Assembly (NCBI RefSeq): GCF_000348905.1
Contig: NZ_AOFT01000010.1
Coordinates: forward strand, 1-64,000
From: Bhargavaea cecembensis DSE10
GTDB lineage: Bacteria; Bacillota; Bacilli; Bacillales_A; Planococcaceae
DNA length: 64,000 nt
Direction: 5' to 3'
Position 1 is the stretch's first letter, and the number at the start of each line of letters is the position of its first letter. Of the stretch, positions 1 through 8,090 are shown piece by piece. The notes beneath the pieces were generated by a model, which did not search any database, had not been told where the DNA came from, and saw nothing but the letters and a program-made list of their open reading frames with translations. A program made the translations under genes and the position numbers.

Positions 1-123
1 ACAGGAACGGAAACCGATCCTGCTGCCGAAGGTCAGGACGGCACCACGGATTCCGGAAGCACCCCAAACGGTGACACACCGGCTTCCGGCGGAGACCAGA
101 CGGAAGGGGGCGGCGGACAGTGA
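1..123 (+). CDS. C-terminal end of a PilN-like protein (partial)
   Basis: Only the last 40 codons are present, ending in TGA at 121-123. The tail is low-complexity, rich in Gly, Thr, Ser, Asp and Pro, and has no domain of its own. It is read as the end of a pilN-like gene only because the next gene looks like pilO and the one after is the prepilin peptidase, the usual order of type IV pilus-like operons. The next gene's GTG overlaps this stop, indicating translational coupling. The function is inferred from context alone. Confidence 0.5.
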   Translation, partial: TGTETDPAAEGQDGTTDSGSTPNGDTPASGGDQTEGGGGQ

Positions 124-797
124 ACCGTTTCAACATGAACCGGAAAGAGACGATCCTGGTCGTCCTCTCGGTACTGTTCCTGATAGCGCTCCTTCTGTAC
201 TCGTACTTCATGCTGTTTCAGCCGGCGAGGGAAACCCGGCTCCAGGCACAGCAGACGCTGCAGACCGAGCGACAGGTACTGTCCTCACTCCAGCAGCAGG
301 CAGCGGGCGAAACGGAAAGCGAGCCGGCCAGCACCCTGCCGCTCCAGCGCCGTGTGCCGGTGAACCCTGCAGAGGAAGTTGTCCTCCTGCAGGTCGGAAA
401 GGCGGAAGTCGTGTCAGGCACGGAAATCCAGAACGTCGCGTTCTCGACGGGCGAGATGGTCATCGAGAACCCGCCGGAAGGTGTCGAGAGCGTCAGTGAA
501 CTGCTGACGACAGTGCAGATCCTTTCGCCGGACTATGACGGCATCCTCACGTTCATCGAGGAAGTCGAGCGGCTCGAGCGGATCACGGTCACCAATTCGG
601 TCACGTTCACCGGCCCGTCGGAGCGGACCGAGGAGGCACAGGAAGATGAGCCGATTGCGATGGAGATCACGTTTTCCTCGTTTTACCGGCCTGATCTGAC
701 GACGCTTGAAGGTGAGACGCCGACCGCTCCGGCTCCGCCGCCTTCGCTGAAAGATGATCCATTCCCGTTTGACGATGAAACGGAACAGGAGGACTGA
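120..797 (+). CDS. PilO-like type IV pilus assembly membrane protein
   Basis: A 225-residue protein. It has a short basic N-terminus, one membrane helix at about residues 10-31, then a Gln/Glu/Arg-rich stretch (about 35-65) that looks like a coiled coil. A compact alpha/beta-type region follows and the tail (about 190-225) is acidic and Pro-rich. This is the architecture of PilO, the inner-membrane platform partner of PilN. The GTG at 120 is chosen because a purine-rich ribosome site (around 100-108) lies upstream and it overlaps the preceding stop; an ATG at 135 is the alternative. The prepilin peptidase gene follows 2 bp downstream. Family assignment rests on architecture and context. Confidence 0.6.
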   Translation: MNRFNMNRKETILVVLSVLFLIALLLYSYFMLFQPARETRLQAQQTLQTERQVLSSLQQQAAGETESEPASTLPLQRRVPVNPAEEVVLLQVGKAEVVSGTEIQNVAFSTGEMVIENPPEGVESVSELLTTVQILSPDYDGILTFIEEVERLERITVTNSVTFTGPSERTEEAQEDEPIAMEITFSSFYRPDLTTLEGETPTAPAPPPSLKDDPFPFDDETEQED

Positions 798-799
798 CT

Positions 800-1555
800 G
801 TGGACTGGCTTTGGGCGCTGATGTTTTTCATATACGGCCTCGTGTTCGGGTCGTTCTATAATGTGGTCGGCCTCAGGGTCCCGGAAAAACAGTCGATCGT
901 CCGGCCGCCGTCCCGTTGCCCGAACTGCGGGCGGCGGCTGACGGCGGCCGACCTTGTGCCGTTTTTCTCATTTCTATTCCTGAAAGGCAAATGCCGCCGC
1001 TGCGGCTCGAAGATCCATTGGGTCTATCCTGTCATGGAACTGCTGACCGGGATTGCCTTCGCACTCGCGTATCTCCGGTTCGGTTTTACCGGCGAGCTGC
1101 TTGTTGCGCTGCTGTTCCTGTCGCTTCTCGTCATCATCACCGTCTCGGATATCGCCTATATGCTCATCCCCGACAAGATTCTCCTTGCGCTCGGCGTTCC
1201 GATTCTGTTGCTCCGGATCGCCCTGCCGACGGATCCGTGGTGGGACGGCCCGGCTGCGGCACTGGTTCTCCCCGCCATACTTCTCTTTATCGCCATCGTA
1301 TCGAAGGGCGGCATGGGCGGCGGCGACATCAAGCTGTATGTCGTGATCGGCCTTGTGCTGGGGCTGACGGATTCATTTCTGTCACTGTTCATCGCCGCCC
1401 TGGTGGGAGCGGTCGCCGGTTTTATGATCCTGAAGCGCCAGCGCAAGGGCAGGCGCACGCCGGTCCCGTTCGGTCCTTCGATCGCCTTCGGCGCGACGGT
1501 CGCCTACCTGTACGGCAATGAGATTGTCGGCTGGTATCTGAACCTGTTTGTTTGA
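800..1555 (+). CDS. comC: prepilin peptidase (A24 family, PilD/ComC)
   Basis: A membrane aspartyl peptidase that cleaves and N-methylates type IV prepilins and competence pseudopilins. The N-terminus carries FGSFYNVVGLRVP, followed by a zinc-binding four-Cys loop (Cys40, Cys43, Cys65, Cys68). The two expected catalytic aspartates are visible: Asp117 in SDIAYMLIPD and Asp176 in GGGDIKL. About seven hydrophobic segments fill the rest. Length (251 aa) is typical. The GTG start is set by the AGGAGG at 787-792. It is the last gene of the pilus-like operon and is followed at once by a strong terminator. In B. subtilis ComC processes the ComG pseudopilins. Confidence 0.93.
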   Translation: MDWLWALMFFIYGLVFGSFYNVVGLRVPEKQSIVRPPSRCPNCGRRLTAADLVPFFSFLFLKGKCRRCGSKIHWVYPVMELLTGIAFALAYLRFGFTGELLVALLFLSLLVIITVSDIAYMLIPDKILLALGVPILLLRIALPTDPWWDGPAAALVLPAILLFIAIVSKGGMGGGDIKLYVVIGLVLGLTDSFLSLFIAALVGAVAGFMILKRQRKGRRTPVPFGPSIAFGATVAYLYGNEIVGWYLNLFV

Positions 1556-1570
1556 CCCGATATATTTTTT

Positions 1571-1601
1571 GGACAAGACGACAGCCGTCTTGTCCTTTTT
1601 T
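1571..1601 (+). terminator. Rho-independent terminator after comC
   Basis: A perfect 10-bp stem (GGACAAGACG with CGTCTTGTCC) with a 5-nt loop, followed by six T. It closes the pilus-like operon. Confidence 0.9.
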
Positions 1602-1642
1602 ATCGTCCGGCTGGTATCGTTCCTTTTAAAAGGGGTGGTGTC

Positions 1643-2302
1643 ATGCGGTTACGGAAAAAGTATTCGCGCGGGGCGATCGCGATGGCCATGATGCACGGCT
1701 TCCTCATGGGGATCGGCGGCGTGCTGCTGTTCGGGTTCATCGTCATGTCGGATGACGAGAAGTCGGGTGCCGAAGAGCCGGAGTCCGGGGAAACGGTGCC
1801 TGCGGATGCGGAACCGGCCAAGGAAGAAGCGAAAAAAGGGGAAGGCGAAGAGGCGACGGGCAACAGGAAGTCGATGTTCTTCGCCATCCAACACGGCATG
1901 TTCTCAAGCTACGATGCCGCGACCGGGTTCCTCTCGGCGCAGGCGCAGCTCGACAAGGCAGCGATTGTCCGGGTGGCGGACAAGTTCTATCTCTGGTCGG
2001 CGATCCACCTGACCGACTCCGAGGCAAGGGCATCGGTCGTAAAGGACACGTTCGTCAAGCCGTTCACGATTGATGCAGCGGCGTGCCCGGCGGAAACAAG
2101 CGGGAAACTGCCGGTTTTATTGGCGGCCCAGGAAGCGGCAAATTTCAAATTTGACGACAAGACAAAAGACGATACGCTACCGGAAGGCTGGAAAAAGAAT
2201 GTCGGCGCCGTGCAAGGGATTACGGAAGATCCGGCCATCATGAGACTCCATCTGGTCAGCCATTATTCCGAGGCCGCCGAGTGCCTCAAAATCGAATTTT
2301 AA
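1643..2302 (+). CDS. SpoIIB-position membrane protein with SPOR-like C-terminal region
   Basis: 219 residues: a short basic N-terminus, one membrane helix (about 12-35), an acidic Glu/Pro/Lys-rich linker (about 37-72), and a C-terminal region from about 75. That region (FFAIQHGMFSSYDAA...FYLWSAIHLTDSEA) resembles the pattern of a SPOR peptidoglycan-binding repeat. It sits exactly where spoIIB lies in B. subtilis, between comC and maf. SpoIIB is a SPOR-domain engulfment protein, so a diverged SpoIIB is the best guess. Similarity is weak and unproven. The ATG has an AAAAGGGGTGG ribosome site. Confidence 0.45.
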   Translation: MRLRKKYSRGAIAMAMMHGFLMGIGGVLLFGFIVMSDDEKSGAEEPESGETVPADAEPAKEEAKKGEGEEATGNRKSMFFAIQHGMFSSYDAATGFLSAQAQLDKAAIVRVADKFYLWSAIHLTDSEARASVVKDTFVKPFTIDAAACPAETSGKLPVLLAAQEAANFKFDDKTKDDTLPEGWKKNVGAVQGITEDPAIMRLHLVSHYSEAAECLKIEF

Positions 2303-2337
2303 GCCGTTTTCCGTGCTCAAAATTAAAAAGTGCAGAT

Positions 2338-2366
2338 TTCTCTAATTCCCCCCGCTCGGCTATGAT
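2338..2366 (+). promoter_or_regulatory. possible sigma-A promoter for maf-radC
   Basis: A TATGAT hexamer at 2361-2366 lies about 30 bp before the maf start. The matching -35 (TTCTCT, 17-bp spacing) is poor. Low-confidence candidate. Confidence 0.3.
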
Positions 2367-2395
2367 GAAAACAAACCGTTTAGGGGGAATGGCAC

Positions 2396-3001
2396 ATGGA
2401 ATTCAAGACGAACCGTCAGGTGATCCTCGCATCGGGATCGCCGAGGAGAAGCGAGCTGATGGGGGTGGCGGGCATCCCGTTCATCGTCCGGAAGCCGCAG
2501 GTGGAAGAGCCGCCGATCCGGGAGGGGGAAAACCCGGAAGACTATGCGGAACGGCTCGCCAGGCTGAAGGCAAGGGATGTAGCGGAAGGTGAACCGGGAT
2601 CTGTTGTAATCGGTTCGGATACGGTCGTGCATCAGGATGGACGGGTATACGGAAAGCCGTCCGACAAGGAGGAGGCAAAGGCGTTTCTGGAATCGCTCTG
2701 CGGCTCGGTCCATTCCGTCTCGACAGGTGTGTGTGTGACGGACGGAGATCAGGACCGCATGTTCTCGGTCACGACGGAAGTCGAGTTCAGGGATGTTCCG
2801 GGATGGGTGATTGACCGTTATGTCGATTCCGGCGACCCGATGGACAAGGCCGGTGCGTACGGCATCCAGTCCGGGGGCGCGCTGTTCGTGAAGGAGATCA
2901 GGGGAGACTACCAAGCGGTCGTCGGGCTACCCGTCGCGGACGTGTTCGAAGTGCTGGAGGAGATGGGCGTGATCGCCGGTGGAGAGGGGGACGAGCCTTG
3001 A
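2396..3001 (+). CDS. maf: Maf-type nucleoside triphosphate pyrophosphatase
   Basis: A cytosolic house-cleaning enzyme that hydrolyses non-canonical or modified nucleoside triphosphates to monophosphates; overexpression blocks septation in B. subtilis. Family motifs are all present: ASGSPRR (12-18), VIGSDTVV, the DKAGAYGIQ segment and GDYQAVVGLP. Length (201 aa) is normal. A GGGGGAATGGCAC ribosome region precedes the ATG. The stop overlaps the radC TTG start, so the two are coupled. Confidence 0.95.
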   Translation: MEFKTNRQVILASGSPRRSELMGVAGIPFIVRKPQVEEPPIREGENPEDYAERLARLKARDVAEGEPGSVVIGSDTVVHQDGRVYGKPSDKEEAKAFLESLCGSVHSVSTGVCVTDGDQDRMFSVTTEVEFRDVPGWVIDRYVDSGDPMDKAGAYGIQSGGALFVKEIRGDYQAVVGLPVADVFEVLEEMGVIAGGEGDEP

Positions 3002-3693
3002 CGACGGACCTGTATGTGCCGAAGATCAGCGAGCTTCACATCGCCGACCGGCCGAGGGAGCGGCTTATCCACCAGGGCGCCGAAAGCCTGTCCAACCAGG
3101 AGCTGATTGCCATCCTTCTGCGCACCGGGACGAGATCGGAATCGGTCCTGCAGCTGTCCAACCGGGTGCTGGCCTTTTTCGACCGGATCCAGGACATGCA
3201 GCACGCGACACTTGAAGAGATGACATCGGTGAAAGGGATCGGCGAGGCGAAGGCGGTGCAGCTGCTTGCCGCCGTCGAGCTCGGCAAGCGCCTCACCCGC
3301 AAGCAGTCGACGGAGCGCTACGTCATCCGCTCCCCGGAAGATGCTGCCGCCTATCTCATGCCGGACATGTCCAACCTGAACCAGGAACACTTCGTCGTTC
3401 TTTTCCTGAACGTGAAAAACGAAGTACTCCACAGCCGGACCATCTTTATAGGAAGCCTGAACTCCTCGATCGTCCACCCGAGGGAAGTGTTCCGGGAAGC
3501 GGTCAAGCGATCCGCGGCCTCCATCATCTGTGCCCACAACCACCCGAGCGGCAACCCGGCCCCAAGCCCGGAAGACATCGAAGTCACCAAACGCCTCGCC
3601 GAAGCCGGCAAAATCGTCGGCATCGACCTCCTCGACCACATCATCATCGGCGACCACAAATTCCTAAGTCTTAAAGAAGGGGACTTTATTTGA
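2998..3693 (+). CDS. radC: RadC/MPN-family JAMM-motif protein
   Basis: 231 residues. A helix-hairpin-helix segment (about 74-97, SVKGIGEAKAVQLLAA) is followed by an MPN domain with the metal-binding signature AHNHPSGNPAPSPED (His180, His182, Asp193). RadC proteins were named for repair phenotypes that later proved to belong to recG, and their biochemical role is unsettled. The TTG start overlaps the maf stop and has a GGAGAGGGGG ribosome site. Order maf-radC-mreB is conserved in Bacillales. Confidence 0.92.
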   Translation: MTTDLYVPKISELHIADRPRERLIHQGAESLSNQELIAILLRTGTRSESVLQLSNRVLAFFDRIQDMQHATLEEMTSVKGIGEAKAVQLLAAVELGKRLTRKQSTERYVIRSPEDAAAYLMPDMSNLNQEHFVVLFLNVKNEVLHSRTIFIGSLNSSIVHPREVFREAVKRSAASIICAHNHPSGNPAPSPEDIEVTKRLAEAGKIVGIDLLDHIIIGDHKFLSLKEGDFI

Positions 3694-3727
3694 AGAAGGG
3701 AGAAGCGAATGTAACTCTATTTTGGTT

Positions 3728-3845
3728 GATTGAAGCGGAAGGCCCGAGACACCTGCGGGAAAAGCCGGACAGGCGAGACCCGCAAGACGCAGTCGCGGGG
3801 CTCGGCGGCGGCCCGCGGTTAGCGAGGGCCTGCAGCGAAATCAAC
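3728..3845 (+). repeat. dispersed structured repeat, copy A
   Basis: A 118-bp GC-rich element filling most of the 311-bp gap between radC and mreB. A second copy lies at 34011-34175. Shared blocks include GATTGAAGCGGA, CCTGCGGGAAAAGCCGGACA, AAGACGCAGTCGCGGGGCTC and GGCCCGCGG. The ends are partly complementary (GGGCCC/CCTGCGGG against CCCGCGG/GGGCC), so a long imperfect hairpin is possible. Similar repeats occur widely in Bacillaceae chromosomes as I recall, but I know of no established function. Confidence 0.8.
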
Positions 3846-3915
3846 CCGTTCACTATCGGATCAAAGCAAGAAAATACTTACTTTAATCTATTACACGTTA
3901 TAGCTTCATATAAGA

Positions 3916-3945
3916 TTGTCACTTTCTCGCGGAATCCGTTATAAT
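3916..3945 (+). promoter_or_regulatory. sigma-A promoter for mreBCD-minCD
   Basis: TTGTCA at 3916-3921 and TATAAT at 3940-3945 with 18-bp spacing, about 60 bp upstream of the mreB GTG. It lies between repeat copy A and the gene. Confidence 0.72.
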
Positions 3946-4004
3946 GATGTGTATGATTTCAAACCGGCAACACTAACGGCCGCGCAGAAAGGGAGATTAA
4001 TAGC

Positions 4005-5021
4005 GTGTTTGGACTCGGATCAAAAGATGTCGGGATTGACCTCGGCACAGCAAATACATTGGTTTTCATCAAGGGCAAGGGAATTGTTCTCCGCGAACCG
4101 TCCGTCGTCGCGAAGAACGTCAAGACCGGGGAGATTGTCGCAGTCGGGAATGATGCAAAAAACATGATCGGCCGGACACCGGGCTCGATCATCGCGACGC
4201 GTCCGATGAAAGACGGCGTCATCGCGGACTTCGACACAACGACGGCCATGATCCAGTATTACCTGCGCGAAGCACAGAAAGCATCAGGCGGCACATGGAA
4301 AAAGCCGAACGTCATGATCTGCGTGCCATACGGCATCACATCGGTCGAACAGCGCGCCGTCATCGACGCTTCCCGCCAGGCCGGCGCAAAAGACGCCTTC
4401 ACCATCGAAGAGCCGTTTGCGGCTGCAATCGGCGCGAACCTCCCGGTATGGGAACCAACCGGAAGCATGGTCGTCGATATTGGTGGCGGGACGACGGAAG
4501 TGGCCGTTATCTCGCTCGGAGGCATCGTGACGAGCGAATCCATCCGAGTCGGCGGCGACGCCATGGACCAGGCGATCATCTCGTACATCCGCAAAACGTA
4601 CAACCTGACAATCGGTGACCGCACTGCCGAGCAGATCAAGATCGAGATCGGCTCCGCCAAAGTCACCGAGAATCCGGAAAAGATGGAGATCCGCGGACGC
4701 GACCTGCTGACAGGCCTGCCGAAGACGATCGAAATCTCTTCCGAAGAAATCGCGGAAGCACTCAAGGAATCCATCACGTCGATCATCGACGGCGTGAAAA
4801 AGACCCTCGAGCATACACCGCCTGAGCTGTCCGCGGACGTCATGGAGCGCGGCATCGTGCTCACGGGCGGCGGTGCGCTTCTCGCCAACTTGGACAAGGT
4901 GATTGCCGAAGAGACGAACATGCCTGTATCCATCGCGGAAGATCCACTCGACTGTGTGGCGATCGGCACCGGCAAGGCGCTCGACAACTTCGATGTCATC
5001 AAGAAACAGCAAGCCAGATAA
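4005..5021 (+). CDS. mreB: cell shape-determining protein MreB
   Basis: Actin-fold ATPase that polymerises under the membrane and guides the elongasome, making the cell rod-shaped. The phosphate-binding motif DLGTANT (about 12-18), the [12 protein letters not shown] segment and the C-terminal [10 protein letters not shown] adenosine motif are all present. 338 aa is normal. The GTG start is preceded by AAAGGGA at 3988-3994 with 10-nt spacing. First gene of mreB-mreC-mreD-minC-minD. Confidence 0.97.
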   Translation: MFGLGSKDVGIDLGTANTLVFIKGKGIVLREPSVVAKNVKTGEIVAVGNDAKNMIGRTPGSIIATRPMKDGVIADFDTTTAMIQYYLREAQKASGGTWKKPNVMICVPYGITSVEQRAVIDASRQAGAKDAFTIEEPFAAAIGANLPVWEPTGSMVVDIGGGTTEVAVISLGGIVTSESIRVGGDAMDQAIISYIRKTYNLTIGDRTAEQIKIEIGSAKVTENPEKMEIRGRDLLTGLPKTIEISSEEIAEALKESITSIIDGVKKTLEHTPPELSADVMERGIVLTGGGALLANLDKVIAEETNMPVSIAEDPLDCVAIGTGKALDNFDVIKKQQAR

Positions 5022-5039
5022 TACGGGAGTGAAGGCAGC

Positions 5040-5957
5040 ATGCCGCAGTTTTTCTCGAACAAACGGCTGATCCTCCTCCTCGTCGGTGTCATCGTGCTGG
5101 TCGCCCTGATCTTCTTCTCGCTCAGGGACCGCGATCAGGCGAACTTGCCCGAACAGATCGTAAAAGATGTCGTCGGCTTCGGACAGCAACTGTTCTCGAA
5201 GCCGGCGCACTACATAACGGACCTGATCGACGATGTGGATTCACTCCTGAACACCTATGAGGAGAACCAGCGCCTGCGCGCGAGGCTCGTCGAATACGCA
5301 GCCGTCCAGGCAGAGCTCAGCGATGTCCGGAATGAGAACCAGCGTCTGAAGGACATTGTCGGCAAAGAGGATGACCTGCGGGATTATGAGCCGATCCACG
5401 CTTCGGTCCTGGCAAGAAACCCCGACCAGTGGGAAGAAAAGGTTGTCATCGACCGGGGTGAAACCCACGGCATCCAAAAGAACATGGCGGTCATGACCGC
5501 CGACGGGCTGATCGGGAAAGTCGTACTGACGACGCCGTTCACGTCAACCGTCCAGCTGCTTGCGACACAGGACCCGGATTATCGGGTGTCCGCGCTAGTC
5601 ACGGGCGAGACGGAAGCGTTCGGCCTCATCGAAGGGTACGACACCGAGCGGCGTGAACTGATCCTCAAGCGGATCGATTCCGCGTTCGAGATCAAGGAAG
5701 GCCAGAAGGTCATTTCATCCGGTCTCGGCGGAATCTTCCCGAAAGGGCTCCTGATCGGGGAGATCACCGAGGTGACGACGGATGACTTCGGGCTGACCAA
5801 GCAGGCGCACATCAAGCCGGCTGCCGACTTCGCGATGCTGGAACATGTGATCGTCGCCAAGCGGACATCGACGGCGGTTGACGGCTCGGATGCCGGCAAC
5901 ACGGGAGAGGCAATGGATAAAACGGCGGAAGACGGGAAAGACGGGGACGGCTCATGA
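5040..5957 (+). CDS. mreC: rod shape-determining protein MreC
   Basis: Bitopic elongasome protein linking MreB to the extracellular cell-wall synthases. One membrane helix (about 8-28) is followed by a coiled coil rich in Glu/Arg/Leu (about 65-105, including ENQRLRARL and ENQRLKDIV). A beta-rich periplasm-facing domain comes next, then a disordered Asp/Gly/Lys tail (about 280-305). The ATG follows mreB by 18 bp, and the TGA overlaps the mreD ATG. Confidence 0.95.
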   Translation: MPQFFSNKRLILLLVGVIVLVALIFFSLRDRDQANLPEQIVKDVVGFGQQLFSKPAHYITDLIDDVDSLLNTYEENQRLRARLVEYAAVQAELSDVRNENQRLKDIVGKEDDLRDYEPIHASVLARNPDQWEEKVVIDRGETHGIQKNMAVMTADGLIGKVVLTTPFTSTVQLLATQDPDYRVSALVTGETEAFGLIEGYDTERRELILKRIDSAFEIKEGQKVISSGLGGIFPKGLLIGEITEVTTDDFGLTKQAHIKPAADFAMLEHVIVAKRTSTAVDGSDAGNTGEAMDKTAEDGKDGDGS

Positions 5958-6478
5958 TCCGGCTCCTCATTCCGCTCGTCGCCGTCGTTTTATTCTATGT
6001 GGAGCCGGTGTTCGGTCTGTTTTCGCCGATTGAGATCGGCGGGGAGCTCCGCTTTCTCATCCCCCGATTTTTGATCATGTTCCTGATCTTTGTCGGAGTC
6101 TACTACAGCCGGCAGCGTGCCCTCGTGTACGCGATCATTTTCGGACTCTTGTACGATTTATTTCACATTGATATTATTGGTCTATACGCCTTCCTGTACC
6201 CGGCCGTCTGCCTGCTGGCCATCTGGGCCGTGAAGCATATCCACAAACATATTATCGTCGTCACGCTCATCACGCTGCTTCTCGTCGCGGTGCTTGAGAC
6301 GGCGCTGTACGGATTCTTCACACTGATCGGATTTATCGGGATGCCATTCGGCGAGTTCGTCCCGACCCGACTCTTGCCGACGATGATCGCCAACTCGGTG
6401 TTCCTCGTCCTGTTGGGCTGGGTGTTCAAATCGCTTGCCAACCGGCGGAGCATCCAGAAGAGGGAAGGAATGTTGTAA
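5954..6478 (+). CDS. mreD: rod shape-determining protein MreD
   Basis: A 174-residue polytopic membrane protein with about five hydrophobic segments and the conserved YDLFHIDIIGLYAF region. It completes the MreBCD elongasome core. The ATG overlaps the mreC stop by four bases (ATGA), so it is translationally coupled. Confidence 0.92.
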   Translation: MIRLLIPLVAVVLFYVEPVFGLFSPIEIGGELRFLIPRFLIMFLIFVGVYYSRQRALVYAIIFGLLYDLFHIDIIGLYAFLYPAVCLLAIWAVKHIHKHIIVVTLITLLLVAVLETALYGFFTLIGFIGMPFGEFVPTRLLPTMIANSVFLVLLGWVFKSLANRRSIQKREGML

Positions 6479-6496
6479 GCATGGAGGAGAATTGGG

Positions 6497-7177
6497 GTGA
6501 CGCAAGTGACTAGAAAACAGCTTGTCATGATCAAAGGAACGAAGTCGGGCCTCGTGTTGCGCCTTGACGACCAATGCGCCTATTCCGAACTGATGTCGGA
6601 ACTGGAGCAGAAAGTCCGGGATGAGGCGCTCGAGGGGACGACGGAGATCCAGCTCCACCTCGGCAACCGGTACTGTACCGATGAGCAGGTAAAGGAGCTC
6701 ATCAACTGTGTCCAGAAATCTCCCCATCTCCGAGTAACGAAAGTGCAGAGTGACGTCATCCGTGTGGAGGAGTGCAACCGCCTGATCAAGGAGAACCAGT
6801 CCGAGACTTATGTCGGGATTGTTCGCTCCGGGCAGGTCGTGAAGGCGGACGGCGACCTCGTCATCATCGGTGACGTGAACCCGAACGGGAAGGCCATCGC
6901 GAACGGGAATATTTTCGTCCTCGGCCGGCTGAAGGGCATCGCCCATGCCGGAGCCGGGGGCAATCGGGACTCGGTCATCGCCGCTTCCTGGCTGGAAGCG
7001 ACCCATCTGATGATCGCCGATAAAGTGGAGACGATGACGGACGAACTGACGGTTCTGTCCGAACGCCCGGAAATGGAATGTGCCTATATCCACCGGAATG
7101 GCTTCATCGCCATCGACCGACTTCAGGAGCTCCGCATCCTGAGGCCGAACCTATCTACATTCAAGGGAGGAAGCTAA
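6497..7177 (+). CDS. minC: septum site-determining protein MinC
   Basis: FtsZ assembly inhibitor that blocks septation near poles when recruited by MinD. N-terminal FtsZ-interacting domain about 1-100. The C-terminal beta-helix domain (about 105-210) carries VIIGDVNPNGKAIANGNIFVLGRLKGIAHAG-type turns. The GTG at 6497 is set by GGAGGAG at 6482-6488; another GTG at 6506 is possible. Immediately followed by minD. Confidence 0.95.
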   Translation: MTQVTRKQLVMIKGTKSGLVLRLDDQCAYSELMSELEQKVRDEALEGTTEIQLHLGNRYCTDEQVKELINCVQKSPHLRVTKVQSDVIRVEECNRLIKENQSETYVGIVRSGQVVKADGDLVIIGDVNPNGKAIANGNIFVLGRLKGIAHAGAGGNRDSVIAASWLEATHLMIADKVETMTDELTVLSERPEMECAYIHRNGFIAIDRLQELRILRPNLSTFKGGS

Positions 7178-7178
7178 T

Positions 7179-7979
7179 GTGGGAGAAGCCATCGTTGTGA
7201 CATCAGGGAAGGGGGGCGTCGGCAAGACGACGACGACCGCCAACCTGGGAACTGCATTGGCCCTTCAAGGCAAGAAAGTCTGCCTGATTGACACGGACAT
7301 CGGCCTCCGGAACCTGGACGTCGTACTCGGCCTTGAGAACCGGATCATCTACGACCTCGTCGATGTGGTGGAAGGACGCTGCCGTGTCAACCAGGCGCTC
7401 GTGAAGGACAAGCGCTTTGAAGACCGGCTGTTCCTTCTTCCGGCGGCACAGACAGCGGACAAGCTGGCTGTTTCGCCGGAGCAGATGAAGGAACTCGTCA
7501 CCGAGCTGAAACGGGAATATGATTACATTCTGATTGACTGCCCGGCCGGCATCGAGCAGGGCTATCAGAACGCCGTTGCCGGTGCAGACCGCGCCATCGT
7601 CGTCACGACACCGGAAATTTCCGCTGTCCGCGACGCTGACCGGATCATCGGCCTTCTTGAGCAGGAAGAAGGCATCGAGCCGCCAAAGCTCATCATCAAC
7701 CGGATCAAGCGCCATCTCATGGACTCCGGCGAGGCGCTAGACGTCAACGAGATCACCACCCACCTGTCGATCGATCTCCTCGGCATCGTCATGGATGACG
7801 AAAACGTCATTTCTTCATCCAATAAAGGCGAACCGGTCGTCCTCAACCCGGCCAACCGAGCCGCAACCGGATACCGCAACATCGCCCGCCGGATCCTCGG
7901 CGAATCGGTGCCGCTCATGTCCATGGACGAGCAGAAAAAGGGCTTCTTCGGTAAGCTGAAATCCCTTTTCACGAAATAA
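7179..7979 (+). CDS. minD: septum site-determining ATPase MinD
   Basis: ParA-family ATPase that binds the membrane in its ATP-bound dimer form and recruits MinC. The deviant Walker A KGGVGKTTT is at 11-19 (Lys11 and Lys16). The C-terminal amphipathic helix KKGFFGKLKSLF provides membrane targeting. The GTG start has GGGAGG 8 bp upstream. A strong terminator follows, so the mre-min transcript ends here rather than running into spoIVFAB as in B. subtilis. Confidence 0.97.
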   Translation: MGEAIVVTSGKGGVGKTTTTANLGTALALQGKKVCLIDTDIGLRNLDVVLGLENRIIYDLVDVVEGRCRVNQALVKDKRFEDRLFLLPAAQTADKLAVSPEQMKELVTELKREYDYILIDCPAGIEQGYQNAVAGADRAIVVTTPEISAVRDADRIIGLLEQEEGIEPPKLIINRIKRHLMDSGEALDVNEITTHLSIDLLGIVMDDENVISSSNKGEPVVLNPANRAATGYRNIARRILGESVPLMSMDEQKKGFFGKLKSLFTK

Positions 7980-8026
7980 TCGTTTCCCGGGAAATCGGGA
8001 TAAAATAAGGAAGTTCGACAATGTGA

Positions 8027-8068
8027 CCCCCATCACATGCCTCTTCAGGCGTGCGGATGGGGGTTTTT
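8027..8068 (+). terminator. Rho-independent terminator after minD
   Basis: Outer stem CCCCCAT (8027-8033) with ATGGGGG (8057-8063), an inner imperfect stem, then a T-run at 8064-8068. It overlaps the apparent upstream extension of the next reading frame, so that extension is not coding. Confidence 0.85.
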
Positions 8069-8090
8069 ATTATGGAAAGGAGGATGGGCG

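Noticed and set aside
71-499. 142-codon plus-strand ORF overlapping pilO
   Set aside because: Out-of-frame shadow of the PilO-like gene with low-complexity composition.
3690-3944. 84-codon ORF after radC
   Set aside because: It lies within dispersed repeat copy A and has no conserved features.
8037-8090. Upstream extension of the NERD protein
   Set aside because: The extension reads through the minD terminator; ATG 8091 has the proper ribosome site.
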